Origin: Spirosoma foliorum | Lineage (GTDB): Bacteria > Bacteroidota > Bacteroidia > Cytophagales > Spirosomataceae | Length of the DNA: 64,000 nucleotides | Assembly (NCBI RefSeq): GCF_014117325.1 | Contig: NZ_CP059732.1 | Span: 6,151,001 to 6,215,000 of the forward strand | Direction: 5' to 3' | Part shown: positions 8,793 through 18,700 of the stretch, in pieces | Position numbering within the stretch: position 1 is the stretch's first letter | Layout: each line of letters begins with the position of its first letter | The notes under the pieces: generated by a model | The model's input: the letters and a program-made list of their open reading frames with translations, nothing else | Told to the model about the DNA's origin: nothing | The model's database searches: none | Program-made: the position numbers and the translations under genes

Positions 8793-10433
8793 ATGATTCA
8801 TAAAAACTACACTTCCACCCTTACGCTGTTCTTCATGTTGGCGGTCACCATTTTAAATGCCCAAAATAACGCTCCCTCTTCCGATTGCCCTTGTCGACAA
8901 CTCGCCCAAAAAACATTTCCGGAAGCAACCATCACACTGGCCGACTGTGTGCCTGCGGGATCATTTACGCCACCTGGAAGTAGTCAGCCTATAGCCGACT
9001 TACCCGCTTTTTGTCGGGTCGCAGCTACATTGAAACCCACGCCTGAGTCCATGATTCGCATAGAAGTTTGGCTACCCGAAACGAACTGGAATGGCCGTTT
9101 TCTGGGAACGGGTACGGGCGGAGGTGCAGGAAGCGTTTCGTATGGTGCTTTGGTCAATGGACTAAAGCGGGGATTTGCCACGACGAATACCGACATGGGA
9201 ACCTCACCCAACGCCAACGAAGCTGTCGGCCATCCCGAACGCTGGGTGGATTTCGGCCATCGGGCTACCCATGAAATGACGGTAACCGCGAAAGCCATCA
9301 CGCAAGCCTATTACCAGAAACCATTTCACCACGCCTACTTCGCGGGCTGTTCGACGGGTGGTCAGCAGGCATTGATGGAAGCCCAACGTTACCCCGACGA
9401 TTACAATGGGATTCTGGCGGGTGCTCCGGCGAACAACCGCACCCATTTACACACGGGTTTTGTCTGGAATTACAAGGTTACCAACCAGATACCGGGCAGC
9501 GCATTTCTCCCGAAGGAGAAGATCGCATTCATAACCAACGCCGTGGTCAAAGCTTGCGCGGGTAAAGATGGTGGTGCACCGAACGATAACTTCCTGACCG
9601 ACGCAAGTGCCTGTAAATTTGACCCAGAAACATTGCCCAAATGTCCAGACGGCACTGATGATGGCACCTGCCTCACCGGTCCTCAATTGGCCGCCCTAAA
9701 AAAAATATACGCTGGCCCCGTCAATCCCCGAACCGGCGAACGCATTTACACGCCCATTCCGCTCGGAAGCGAGAATTCAGGTGCGGGCATCGAGTATCAA
9801 CAAAACCCGAAACAGTCCCCACCCGCTTTATTCTACCAATACAAATGGGCGTTCGGCAACGATTTCGATTACACCACGTTCGACTTTGATCGTGATCAGG
9901 ATAAGATGGATTCCTTATTAGCGCCGATCCTCAACGCCAATAATCCCGATCTCGCTCCCCTGAAAAAGAAGGGCGGAAAAATTCTGATGTACTCCGGAAC
10001 CTCCGATCCGCTTGTTCCCTATCAGGATGCTGTCAGCTATTACGAGCGGGTTATCAAAGCGCAGGGTGGTCTGAAGCCAACAGGTGATTTCTTCCGGTTC
10101 TACCTGATACCGGGCATGGCGCATTGTAGCGGAGGGCCAGGCTTAAACGACTGCGGCCAAAATCTGGCACTCACCGTTCCGCAGGATCGCAACCACGATA
10201 TGTTAACGGCACTCATCAACTGGGTCGAACAGGGTGTTGCTCCCGATAAACTAATTGCTACAGCTTATACAGGTGGCGTTTCCACCAATGCCGTCCGATT
10301 CCAACGCCCCGTCTTCCCCTACCCCAAACTACCGAAATACACCAGCGGTGATCCGAACGCTCCTGACAGTTATCGGGGAGTCGATTCTCCGAGGAACGCG
10401 GTGTTAACGCCTGCTGAACGGTATTTGAAGTAA
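8793..10433 (+). CDS. Tannase/feruloyl esterase-family alpha/beta hydrolase, secreted
   Basis: A 546-residue exported esterase. The ATG at 8793 gives a clean signal peptide (LTLFFMLAVTILNAQ); an upstream GTG at 8760 lies in a repeat arm and is rejected. Family marks are GCSTGG with nucleophile Ser187, SGTSDPLVPY with the catalytic Asp region, and GMAHCSGG with the catalytic His. A Cys directly before the serine and another next to the His are as expected for the disulfide-linked tannase fold. Members hydrolyse gallate, ferulate or other phenolic esters, including those decorating plant cell-wall glycans. The upstream CoA ligase could process the released acid. Specificity is inferred only at family level. 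Confidence 0.92.
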   Translation: MIHKNYTSTLTLFFMLAVTILNAQNNAPSSDCPCRQLAQKTFPEATITLADCVPAGSFTPPGSSQPIADLPAFCRVAATLKPTPESMIRIEVWLPETNWNGRFLGTGTGGGAGSVSYGALVNGLKRGFATTNTDMGTSPNANEAVGHPERWVDFGHRATHEMTVTAKAITQAYYQKPFHHAYFAGCSTGGQQALMEAQRYPDDYNGILAGAPANNRTHLHTGFVWNYKVTNQIPGSAFLPKEKIAFITNAVVKACAGKDGGAPNDNFLTDASACKFDPETLPKCPDGTDDGTCLTGPQLAALKKIYAGPVNPRTGERIYTPIPLGSENSGAGIEYQQNPKQSPPALFYQYKWAFGNDFDYTTFDFDRDQDKMDSLLAPILNANNPDLAPLKKKGGKILMYSGTSDPLVPYQDAVSYYERVIKAQGGLKPTGDFFRFYLIPGMAHCSGGPGLNDCGQNLALTVPQDRNHDMLTALINWVEQGVAPDKLIATAYTGGVSTNAVRFQRPVFPYPKLPKYTSGDPNAPDSYRGVDSPRNAVLTPAERYLK

Positions 10434-10460
10434 GGATCGAAAGTAGTGAGTGTCTGTGAA

Positions 10461-10567
10461 GGCAGGTTCTTAAACCTGCCTTAGTGAGGTTTCTCAAAAC
10501 CGAACGGTTCGTTCATACAATTCGGTTTTGAGAAACCTCATTAGGGTCAGATTTGAGAATCTGACCC
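10461..10567. repeat. Composite hairpin array (copy B), convergent-gene boundary
   Basis: Hairpin GGCAGGTT-CTTA-AACCTGCC (10461-10480). Then a perfect 20-bp inverted repeat starting TGAGGTTTCTC (10485-10504 with 10521-10540), whose arms each fold alone (GGTTT-CTCA-AAACC; GGTTT-TGAG-AAACC). Then GGGTCAGATT-TGAG-AATCTGACCC (10544-10567). It has the same layout as 251-365. It separates the convergent esterase and quinone reductase genes and overlaps the last codons of the latter. Confidence 0.85.
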
Positions 10568-11185
10568 CACGAGAACATCCGCAACAGCCTGACCCAAAAA
10601 CACTTTCTCCAAGTGCGCCCTGTACAAATCTTTGTCGCGGCTAATGTTAACGTTCTTTTCGACATCGTGAAAGTGAATGCTTTCCAGGGGCTGCACGCCC
10701 GTGAAGGCCATCATCCGGTGAAATCCAAACATCACGCCTTCATCGACGCTTTTTTGACCGAAAAACTCACCTGGTAAGGTAAAGGCTTCTTCGGGTGCAT
10801 TCCAGCTTGTCGTCAGCATATAGTGTCGACCGTGCAACGAGCCGCCTGTGCCGTAGTTGATAGCTGGATTTTTCCGCGAACGGCCATCGCTGGTATACAT
10901 ACCCTGCTGATGGCCAGCGGTGAAGACCCGATCAATGTATTCCTTCAATCGGTGTGGTAATTGAAACCACCAGATAGGCGTGTGGTAAATGATCACATCG
11001 GCCCATTTGTATTTTTCTACTTCGTCGGCTGGATCATAGTCGTCGTTAACGTGGGTTACCTGTACGGCAAACTCATCGGGGTGTTGCCGTAAAAAATCAA
11101 GTGTCCAGTTAGTCAGTGTTTCATTAAAAGCACCGCCCGAATGAGCGAATTTCTGCCCGCCGTTGATAACAAATATATTCTTCAT
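10547..11185 (-). CDS. mdaB: NAD(P)H-dependent quinone reductase, MdaB-like flavoprotein
   Basis: A 212-residue flavodoxin-fold oxidoreductase. The ATG at 11185 (MKNIFVINGGQKFAHSGG) is chosen because it begins at the first beta strand; an upstream in-frame start would lie in the repeat leader. The motifs YHTPIWWFQLPHRLKEYIDRVF and YGTGGSLHGRHYMLTTSWN match the MdaB/NAD(P)H dehydrogenase (quinone) family, which reduces quinones by two electrons using FAD. It is divergent from a LysR regulator, which may control it. The last seven residues (GSDSQI and neighbours) are encoded inside a repeat hairpin, so the C-terminal tail appears to have been supplied or replaced by the repeat. Confidence 0.85.
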   Translation of the reverse strand: MKNIFVINGGQKFAHSGGAFNETLTNWTLDFLRQHPDEFAVQVTHVNDDYDPADEVEKYKWADVIIYHTPIWWFQLPHRLKEYIDRVFTAGHQQGMYTSDGRSRKNPAINYGTGGSLHGRHYMLTTSWNAPEEAFTLPGEFFGQKSVDEGVMFGFHRMMAFTGVQPLESIHFHDVEKNVNISRDKDLYRAHLEKVFLGQAVADVLVGSDSQI

Positions 11186-11202
11186 GGATGTGTTCGATTT
11201 AA

Positions 11203-11323
11203 ATAGAACGCTGATTTTCAGGGCCAATATGATTGGTTTATGATTTAAATCTGACCATCAGAGATAAACAGAAATTATATAAATCATAGATCATCTTGCT
11301 AATCATAAAAATCCGCGTTCTAT
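11203..11323. repeat. TAGAACGCTGATTTT-family inverted repeat (copy 2)
   Basis: Left arm ATAGAACGCTGATTTT (11203-11218); right arm AAAATCCGCGTTCTAT (11308-11323), one mismatch in 16. Just inside the right arm is AATCATAA, as in copy 1. It lies 18 bp upstream of the mdaB-like start codon and inside its predicted 5' leader. Confidence 0.8.
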
Positions 11324-11342
11324 CTCGTCTTTTATTGTTATG

Positions 11343-11350
11343 CAAAATTA
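11343..11350 (-). promoter_or_regulatory. Putative -7 element for the mdaB-like gene
   Basis: TAATTTTG read on the minus strand matches the Bacteroidetes -7 consensus TAnnTTTG. It would start transcription about 150 bp upstream of the mdaB-like ATG, so the mRNA leader would contain the whole 11203-11323 inverted repeat. No convincing -33 TTTG is seen. Confidence 0.4.
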
Positions 11351-11386
11351 GCGCAGCCTATATTATCATAAAAATAAGTTAACTAG

Positions 11387-11394
11387 TAGATTTG
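11387..11394 (+). promoter_or_regulatory. Putative -7 element for the LysR regulator
   Basis: TAGATTTG matches TAnnTTTG, 20 bp before the LysR start codon. An imperfect palindrome ATCATAA..TTATGAT spans 11396-11420 and includes the start codon; it could be an autoregulatory site. The divergent promoter at 11343 is about 40 bp away. Confidence 0.45.
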
Positions 11395-11414
11395 CATCAT
11401 AAAACTGATAGATT

Positions 11415-12314
11415 ATGATTGTTAATCTGGAATGGTTTCGAACGTTTAAAGCCATCTACGAAACCGGCTCGCTAACGGCAGCGGCTCAGACGTTATACAT
11501 TTCTCAGCCTGGCGTTAGTCTCCATCTGAATTCACTGGAAGCGCACACGGGTTATAAATTATTCGATCGGGCCGCCCGGAAAATGGTACCTACCGAACGG
11601 GGCAAGTTGATGTACAATTACATCCTGGAGCCAATCAGCAAACTCGAAGCCGCCGAACAGCAGTTCAACAAAAGTTCGAAAACCGACAAGGCAACCATCA
11701 GCATCGGGATGTGTTTTGAGACCTTTCAGTTTACGCTGGAGCCACACATGAGTACACTCCCGTTCAACGTCATTATCAAGTTTGGCGAGTATGTTCAAAT
11801 GCAACAGGATCTTGATAAGGGGCTTCTGGACTTAATCATTACCCCACAAAAAGGCACCCAGACGAACCTGGAGTATCAGCCATTTTCGAAAGAGCGAATT
11901 GTGCTTATTGGTGGGGCTAAATCGGATAGCAATGTCTTCAACAACCTTGTGACAGAAGGAAAAAGCAGCGACGCTGAAGCGTGGTTAAAGCAGCAAATTT
12001 GGTACAGTACAGCCGCCGATATGGAGCACTTGAAGAAATTCTGGTACCTGAATTTCAACACTCACCCCGACTTCAAGCCCAACTACATCGTACCGAACAT
12101 TTGCTCCATCGTGCGTTGCCTGAGCGACGGAATAGGATTCTCGGTCATTCCTGATTTTCTATGCCGGAATGAGCTTGAGCAAGGCAAAGTGAAGCTGGTT
12201 TGGGAAGGCAAGAAGGTCATGGAAAATACACTCTATTTCGGTACCCGTAAGAAGACAATCTATACAAACGAGATTAACCGCATTAAGCAGATTTTCGAGA
12301 GCCAGAATGGTTAG
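11415..12314 (+). CDS. LysR-family transcriptional regulator
   Basis: A 299-residue DNA-binding regulator. The N-terminal winged helix (residues 1-60) contains FRTFKAIYETGSLTAAAQ and ISQPGVSLHLNSLE, the standard LysR helix-turn-helix. It is followed by a coiled linker and a periplasmic-binding-like effector domain to residue ~295. It is divergently transcribed from the mdaB-like quinone reductase with a shared control region. LysR proteins commonly regulate the divergent neighbour, so quinone or electrophile stress is a plausible signal; the effector is unknown. It ends just before a convergent hairpin. Confidence 0.92.
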   Translation: MIVNLEWFRTFKAIYETGSLTAAAQTLYISQPGVSLHLNSLEAHTGYKLFDRAARKMVPTERGKLMYNYILEPISKLEAAEQQFNKSSKTDKATISIGMCFETFQFTLEPHMSTLPFNVIIKFGEYVQMQQDLDKGLLDLIITPQKGTQTNLEYQPFSKERIVLIGGAKSDSNVFNNLVTEGKSSDAEAWLKQQIWYSTAADMEHLKKFWYLNFNTHPDFKPNYIVPNICSIVRCLSDGIGFSVIPDFLCRNELEQGKVKLVWEGKKVMENTLYFGTRKKTIYTNEINRIKQIFESQNG

Positions 12315-12324
12315 GTTCCATGCC

Positions 12325-12413
12325 TTTTTTTGTCATTCCGACGTCAGGAGGAATCTCGAGTTTGACTAATACGCAACGTTGAGATTCCTCCTGACGTCGG
12401 AATGACAAAAAAA
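12325..12413. repeat. TGTCATTCCGAC-family hairpin (copy 1), bidirectional terminator position
   Basis: Perfect 33-bp arms: T7 then GTCATTCCGACGTCAGGAGG.. (12325-12357) and its complement ending A7 (12381-12413), with a 23-nt loop. It sits between two convergent genes, and the terminal T/A runs fit bidirectional rho-independent termination. Other copies are at 32877, 39267, 51048 and 58409. Confidence 0.9.
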
Positions 12414-12442
12414 GCCAAGTTTTTCATAAAAATCGAACTCCC

Positions 12443-14245
12443 CTACACCGCCAAAGGCTCTTGCACTACTAGTTGAAGACGTTCATGAGCCTGATCCAGA
12501 CCCACTAAAAACGCGTTTTCTGCAGCAGGTGTGCTAAACAGACTCGGTGTTAATTGGCGGTAATAGTTGATTCCTTCCTCTAAATTCCGGCCGAAATTCC
12601 GTAAATAGGTCTGGCGTTTGGCATCAGCAGGGTCAGCCTCAGCCAGTTGTTCTTCCAGATAATTCAGGTACTGTGTAAGTTCATTTAGGAACATGTGTGG
12701 ACGTATTGGCCCACTGAGCAGATTGGCGCGACCGTAGATGTGATCGGTCATTTCCTGAAGAGAAACGATCTTGGAAAAGTAAGCAATGTTTGGACCGGGG
12801 CAGATGGTTACGGCATGAAGCTTTTTCAGGAAAGGCACGTTGTACACATGCGAAATGGCGTTACTCAATCCAATGCACAAACACTCTTTCCCTTGCAGTT
12901 CAGCAACCTGTTTTGTGTACTCCTCGACGGAGAGATTGAGCAATTGGAGCTGCGCCAGCTTTAACTTCTGGTATTGCTGTGAAGCCGTACAGATCGGCTC
13001 TTTAGTAAATTCGGTATTGGTGACCAAATGCTTTTCGGTACAGGGGCTTCCAGGTATTCCTCGATTAATCCGGCGGAGTCTTTCCAGTTCTGAACTGGTT
13101 CCTTTCAGGTAATAAAAACGAACGCCCAGCGGAGAAGCTTTACTTAGAACAACGTCGTTCTGCCCTGCTTTTTGAAGTTTCGCCAATGTGTCATCATCTA
13201 CCGTTGTCGCTTCGGGAACCAGCAGAAAAGGGGTACCCCAGCCAGTGCTTTCGGCTCCATAGTACTGATGCAGAAACTGGTCTTCCTCATGCGTACCAAT
13301 ACCACCCTGAACCGTCAGTTTAATCGGGTGCGGCTCGGCAAAAACTTGCTTTCCTTTCTGTTGTAACGCATTGATATAAAGACCAAAAAGTGAATCGACC
13401 AATTCCGCTTTCTTCTGTTTGAACTCTTCCAGAATCGGCCCCATCAAATACCCGTCGGTGGCAAAGGCGTGTCCACCGCAATTGAGTCCCGATTCGACCC
13501 GAAACTCACTGACCCAAACGCCTTTCTTGGCCAGATATTTCCCCTGAATCAGCGCAGAGCGGTAATCGCTCACTTTAATCACAATCTTCTTGTCAAACTC
13601 ACCCAACCCTTTGGCGTCGAATTCAGGACAGTTTTCCAGGTAGTTGAACAGCCGTGGATTTAGTCCTGCCGAGAAAATAATCGAGGAGTTTGTAAGGGTG
13701 CTCCTGGCGTATCCCTGCAAGGCGGTTAGGGCATCGGAGCCATTCTCACGTATCAGCCCATTCCGGTCAAGGTTGTTTTTGTCAACTTTTGTCATGATGT
13801 TGACATCAATACTCCCAGGCTGAATATGGCTTCTCAGGCTTTGTTGCAGACTAGCCTTTTCCAACGCATTGTCCGACTGTACCATCTTTTGATAAATAGC
13901 TTTCAAGGTGCTATCGTCGGGTAGCATCTCAAAATACTTAACCAACTCAGAACCGGCTTCAAAAGCAGCATTTTTCAGCGTTTCCATCTGCGCCTGAATC
14001 GTTCGATTCATCAGGTCGAGGTAGTCTGTAATCCGCCGGGCGCGATAGTCTTTTTCGTTAGCCGTTATCGGCACGTAGGGTTCATTGACCTGCTGATAAT
14101 AGTAATTCCGCATGGACTCAATCAGCCGATCTTCCACAATAGACAGCACGGAATTGATACCAAAACGCGCCACTTTGAGCGGAGAATCGATGGTATAAGC
14201 CAGGCCCATGACCGGAATATGAAAGCTATGGATGGGTGTACTCAT
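12443..14245 (-). CDS. Conserved-looking large cytoplasmic protein of unknown function, possible flavin TIM barrel
   Basis: A 600-residue protein without signal peptide or membrane segment. The ATG at 14245 (MSTPIHSFHIPVMGLAY) is preferred over one 39 bp upstream because the first strand starts there; neither has a clear ribosome-binding site. I do not recognise it. N-terminal IPVMGLAYTIDSPLKVARFG, GLNCGGHAFATDG near residue 255 and VQGGIGTHEEDQF then GWGTPFLLVPEAT near 310-345 resemble the first strand, GGH loop and phosphate-binding GGIG strand of nitronate-monooxygenase-like FMN barrels. That likeness is weak and the remaining 250 residues are unlike it. It is monocistronic, bounded by a hairpin and the divergent hemJ. 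Confidence 0.75.
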   Translation of the reverse strand: MSTPIHSFHIPVMGLAYTIDSPLKVARFGINSVLSIVEDRLIESMRNYYYQQVNEPYVPITANEKDYRARRITDYLDLMNRTIQAQMETLKNAAFEAGSELVKYFEMLPDDSTLKAIYQKMVQSDNALEKASLQQSLRSHIQPGSIDVNIMTKVDKNNLDRNGLIRENGSDALTALQGYARSTLTNSSIIFSAGLNPRLFNYLENCPEFDAKGLGEFDKKIVIKVSDYRSALIQGKYLAKKGVWVSEFRVESGLNCGGHAFATDGYLMGPILEEFKQKKAELVDSLFGLYINALQQKGKQVFAEPHPIKLTVQGGIGTHEEDQFLHQYYGAESTGWGTPFLLVPEATTVDDDTLAKLQKAGQNDVVLSKASPLGVRFYYLKGTSSELERLRRINRGIPGSPCTEKHLVTNTEFTKEPICTASQQYQKLKLAQLQLLNLSVEEYTKQVAELQGKECLCIGLSNAISHVYNVPFLKKLHAVTICPGPNIAYFSKIVSLQEMTDHIYGRANLLSGPIRPHMFLNELTQYLNYLEEQLAEADPADAKRQTYLRNFGRNLEEGINYYRQLTPSLFSTPAAENAFLVGLDQAHERLQLVVQEPLAV

Positions 14246-14411
14246 AAAAAAGCGAGGGGAGAAATACAGGCAGTTTGCCTTCAAATTCAGCGATAAAGAT
14301 ACCGGAGTGCCCTCGGGCAGAAATTGATAATGATAGGATGGTCAACTGATTTTTATCAGGATACGCTCTGGGTTGTATCTTTACCCGTCAATATCCTCTC
14401 TGCGCTGAATC

Positions 14412-14939
14412 ATGACGTTTTTCTACAGTAAAGCCCTCCACATTATTTTTGTCGTGACCTGGTTTGCGGGCTTGTTTTACATACCCAGGCTATTCATCTA
14501 CGCCACCGAAGCCGAATCGCAGGAGGAGCCGGGACGCAGCGTTCTGCAGAAACAATTATTGCTCATGCAACGCCGACTCTGGTTTGGCATTACCTGGCCC
14601 TCGGCAGTAATGACGCTATTGCTGGGGCTAAATACCTGGTATAACTACGGAGCAACGCCCACCTGGTTGATTTACAAACTGATACTCGTCTTAGGCTTAT
14701 ACGTATATCATGGTTTGTGTCATGCCATTTTTCGGCAGGAGCAACGGGGAGAGTTTCGTTATACGTCTACCCAGCTCCGTATCTGGAACGAAGTAGCCAC
14801 GTTATTTTTGTTCGCTATTGTGTTTCTGGTCGTCCTTAAAGATGCCCTGAATATGCTCTGGGGTATGCTTGGACTGTTGGCTTTACTTGTCGTTTTGATG
14901 GTGGCCATTCGGGTGTATAAGCGCCTAAGAAAAGACTAG
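14412..14939 (+). CDS. hemJ: Protoporphyrinogen IX oxidase, HemJ (UPF0093/CopD-like membrane protein)
   Basis: A 175-residue inner-membrane protein with four to five hydrophobic helices. The N-terminus YSKALHIIFVVTWFAGLFYIPRLFIY is nearly diagnostic of HemJ, with the conserved His in helix 1. Later RRLWFGITWPSAVMTLLLG and a KLILVLGLYVYHG helix carry further conserved charged and His positions. HemJ oxidises protoporphyrinogen IX to protoporphyrin IX, the penultimate step of haem synthesis. It is divergent from the unknown 600-residue gene; TATCTTTA at 14376 is a near match to a -7 element about 30 bp before the start. Confidence 0.92.
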   Translation: MTFFYSKALHIIFVVTWFAGLFYIPRLFIYATEAESQEEPGRSVLQKQLLLMQRRLWFGITWPSAVMTLLLGLNTWYNYGATPTWLIYKLILVLGLYVYHGLCHAIFRQEQRGEFRYTSTQLRIWNEVATLFLFAIVFLVVLKDALNMLWGMLGLLALLVVLMVAIRVYKRLRKD

Positions 14940-15785
14940 CTTTCCGCAGTAGATTAACTGACTATCAGCGTAAACTTACCTTCCTGAAAACTACCTCCCA
15001 TCGACGTAGCAAACTCATTCGAAAATGCGACGAATGGTAAACTCTGTTGTGCACGTATCCCGGTCGGCGTTCAGCATAAAATCCTATCATTAATCGTAAC
15101 ACTTCAGTCGTTTTAAGGCATACCTATCAAGGGGTTACGGGCTCAATTCGATGCGAATTTATACGACCATACAAACAGGGTTGGCATACAATTAGGCCAA
15201 TAAACAATTGCCAAATCAAAATACATTTAGTGTATTCGTGTTATTTACTACCGTAATCACGAGACTTTTACTTCTATACATTTAGTTTGGCACGCAATTA
15301 GTGGGAGCTTCGCCCCTCGTAAAAATCGACCTGCAAGGCAAAAAGGGTAGTCTTTTCGTGCCTGATTCAAGGAATATATCGACAAAGATCGTGGGGGAAT
15401 TTTCAACCCATTTCGCCTACGCTATATATATATTGTACAATTTTTACATACTTAAAGAACATCTTTCGACTTCGACTCAATTAATCCGTTTTTTATTTAA
15501 ATCATTGATTATAAATCATTTGATTATTTATAATTACACCTGCGTCTACATATAAATATACTGTTTTATCAATACAAATATACATATACTATTAAGTTAC
15601 CAATAAGCATATAAATACACTTTACGTAGCTATAAATAAACACTAAAGCCTAGTTCCTACCAAAGTGGCACTCCATTTGTCTAACAAGGTAATCACCATT
15701 CCGACTTAAGGGAAAGTTATCGTTTTCATCTTCGACAGAGCGGATTCACAATTATTTTTTCAGTAACTGCTCAACTGATAGTACT
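14940..15785. other. Long AT-rich intergenic region upstream of the giant Ig-repeat gene
   Basis: About 850 bp without a convincing gene. An 84-codon open stretch near 15301 has no coding character or start signal. The sequence is increasingly A/T-rich from 15400, with many TATA-like words. A short direct repeat TTGGCAtACAATTAG / TTGGCAcGCAATTAG occurs near 15181 and 15288. This is probably the promoter and leader region of the surface-protein gene; no clear TAnnTTTG element was found. Confidence 0.5.
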
Positions 15786-18700
15786 ATGAAAAAAAACCTT
15801 TACACAAAAAAGGGTGATCTGAATCGTTCCATTTGGGCAAAATCATCCCATTTGTACCAAATTGTCTGTCTCTTATTTTTTTTCGTAGCCTTATCACAAA
15901 CGGCTAGGGCCCAAATCTCAGGTGCAGTTTATCGGGATTTTAACGAAGATGGTGTCCGGAGCTTCACGGCTGCCACACCGCTGGAAGGTGAAATCGGGGT
16001 TGGGGGCGTAACCGTCAACGTGTATAATGCTGCAGGCGCATTAGCAGGCACTACTGTTACCAGTTCTGCCACGGCTACAGCAGGGTCCTACACGGTTACG
16101 GTATCCGGAACAGCCCCCTATCGGGTTGAGTTTGTCAATTTACCCTCTGGTTACTACGACGGTCAACGAGGTACTGCAAGTGGAACGTCGGTTCAGTTTG
16201 TTACCACTTCGCCAGCTACGGGAATCAACTTAGGGATTAACTACCCTTTCGATTATTGCCAGGCTGCTCCCAACTTCATTGTCCCCTGTTATGTAAACGG
16301 TGACCCCGCCGGCGGAGGAAACGCTGGTACACAGCCCGTCTTAGTCTCCTTACCTTATAGTAGTACTGGTAACACGCCAACGGAAACTGCCGTTGCAACC
16401 AACGTTCAGATAGGAACGGTATTTGGCGTTGCCTACAACCGAACCTCTAAAAATATATACACAGCCGCTTTTGTAAAACGGCACTCTGGGCTTGGAACAG
16501 GCGGTGCCGGTGCTATTTATATTACAAAACCGGGTTCAGGCACAACCTATACAAGCACAGTGTTTGCTACGCTGCCCACCGCTGTTTCAGCGGTTTCGCC
16601 GGCTGCTATAGGCGGAACAACCGTTGTTGGTACCAACTCAGCCAGAGGATTACCGACTGCTACAACGACGACAAACTATGATGTTTCTACGTTTGATCAG
16701 GTAGGTAAAGCGGGCTTAGGCGATATTGAACTTTCGGAAGATGGCACAGAGCTCTACGCGATTAACCTCGGCGATCGACGGTTATACCAAATTCCGATCA
16801 CGAATGCGAATACAACGAATCCAACGGCAGCCACTGCTTCTATCACCAGTTTTACGTTACCTGCTCCTACGCAGACAACAGGTAGTGTTTTGCGACCGTT
16901 TGCCCTTAAAGTCTATCGAGGGCGCGTTTACGTAGGGGCCGTTACCACCAATGAAGCGGTATCGACAACGGTAAACTTAGGGACAGGTTCAACTGGTGGA
17001 ACGACTTCGTTGGTAACCCGAGACCCATCGACAATGGTCGCCTATGTCTTTGAGTTCAACCCGGTTAACTCTAGCTTTACAACGGTTTTGTCGTTTCCAC
17101 TTAGCTATACAAAAGGAGCTACTGACAATGACCAAACCGGCGTGAGCCGTTCTGACCGCTGGTTTCCCTGGGTTAGCGTACAACCCTCTTACCCGACCCC
17201 AACAGCCGGGCAACTCCCGAACCGATATAGTCGAAATGACCTTGCCAATGCCAGTTACCCGCAACCGATGCTGTCGGGTATCGAATTCGACGTGGATGGG
17301 TCGATGATCCTTAGTATACGCGACCGTTTCGGCGATCAATACGGGAACAATAACTTGGGAGCAGATCCAGCCGGAACCAATACGCAATTGTACCGGGCCA
17401 TTGCTCCGGGCGATATTTTGCGAGCGGGGCAATGTACGCCTGGGGTAAACCTCTGGACGCTTGAAAGCAATGCTCGCGTCTGTGGTGGTCCAGCCACTGC
17501 GGGGGCCAACACAAATCAGGGGCCCGGTGGAGGTGAATATTATTATAGTGATGCTATAGCCATACCTAATACAACCAACCCTTATCACCTCGAAATGAGT
17601 GAAGGTGGACTAGCCTTATTTCCGGGAACTGGCGAGGTAGCCTCTATTGTACTTGACCCAACCAACGCTGTTGATGCGGGGGGTGTTCGGCGATTCAAAA
17701 ATTCGGATGGCTCTGGTAGCCCTTCAACTAGTGTACAGATTTACGTGAGTAGTGGCGTATCAACCTTTGGGAAAGCCAATGGTCTGGGCGATCTTGAACT
17801 TAATTGCGACCTGCCACCGATTCAGATTGGTAACCGTGTTTTCCGGGATGTGAACAACAATGGGGTTCAGGACCCAGGTGAACCGGGTTTAGCTGGCGTA
17901 CAGGTTGTTCTGCGTGGGCCTGGCAATACTACGATTGCAACGGCAGTTACTGACGCCAATGGGGAGTATTATTTTTCCAGTGCCACTGGAACCAGTACCG
18001 CTAGTTCCATAGAAAACTTAACATTGACGGCGGGTGGCAGCTATACACTGAGTTTCCCAACCAGTGTCAGCGCCTTCACCATAAGTGCATTTCCGAACTC
18101 AGCTACAGGTACAAATGGTGGAGCGATTGACTCCGATGCTGATGCTACCGGAGCTATTTCCATAACGCTTGGAACTGCGGGACAAAACAACTTTACTTAT
18201 GATGTCGGTTATGCCTGTACTCCGCTGGCTTTAACGTTAACCTCTGGAACCATTTGCGCGGGTCAAACCGTCAGTCTAACCGCCACATCAGGTTTTAGCA
18301 GCTATACATTCTCGTCGGGATTAACCCAGGTTGGTACGACCAACGTGGCGAGTGGTAGTGTAAATGGAACATACTCCGTAACGGCCGTAAATTCGTTCGG
18401 CTGCACAGGCACAGCTAGTGGTAGTATTACGGTGAATGCATTACCTGTAGTGACGCTCTCCTCAGCCACGATTTGTACGGGCCAATCCGCAACCCTGACC
18501 GCAACGTCGGGCTTCACCAACTATACCTTCTCGTCAGGTCTAACGCGGATAGGCACCACAAACCAGGCGACGGGTTCCGCAGCTAGCACTTATTCAGTCA
18601 CAGTTGTCAATAGCAATGGTTGTGTTGGAGTATCGTCTACTACTGGCGGAGCAGGAACCATCACCGTTAATACGCCACCTACGGTAACGCTTTCGTCGGC

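Noticed and set aside
15301..15555. An 84-codon open frame in the gap before the Ig-repeat gene
   Set aside because: A/T-driven low-complexity product with no coding signature and no ribosome-binding site.
16989..17588. A 199-codon minus-strand open frame
   Set aside because: It lies within the N-terminal region of the Ig-repeat gene and has no recognisable motif or start signal.
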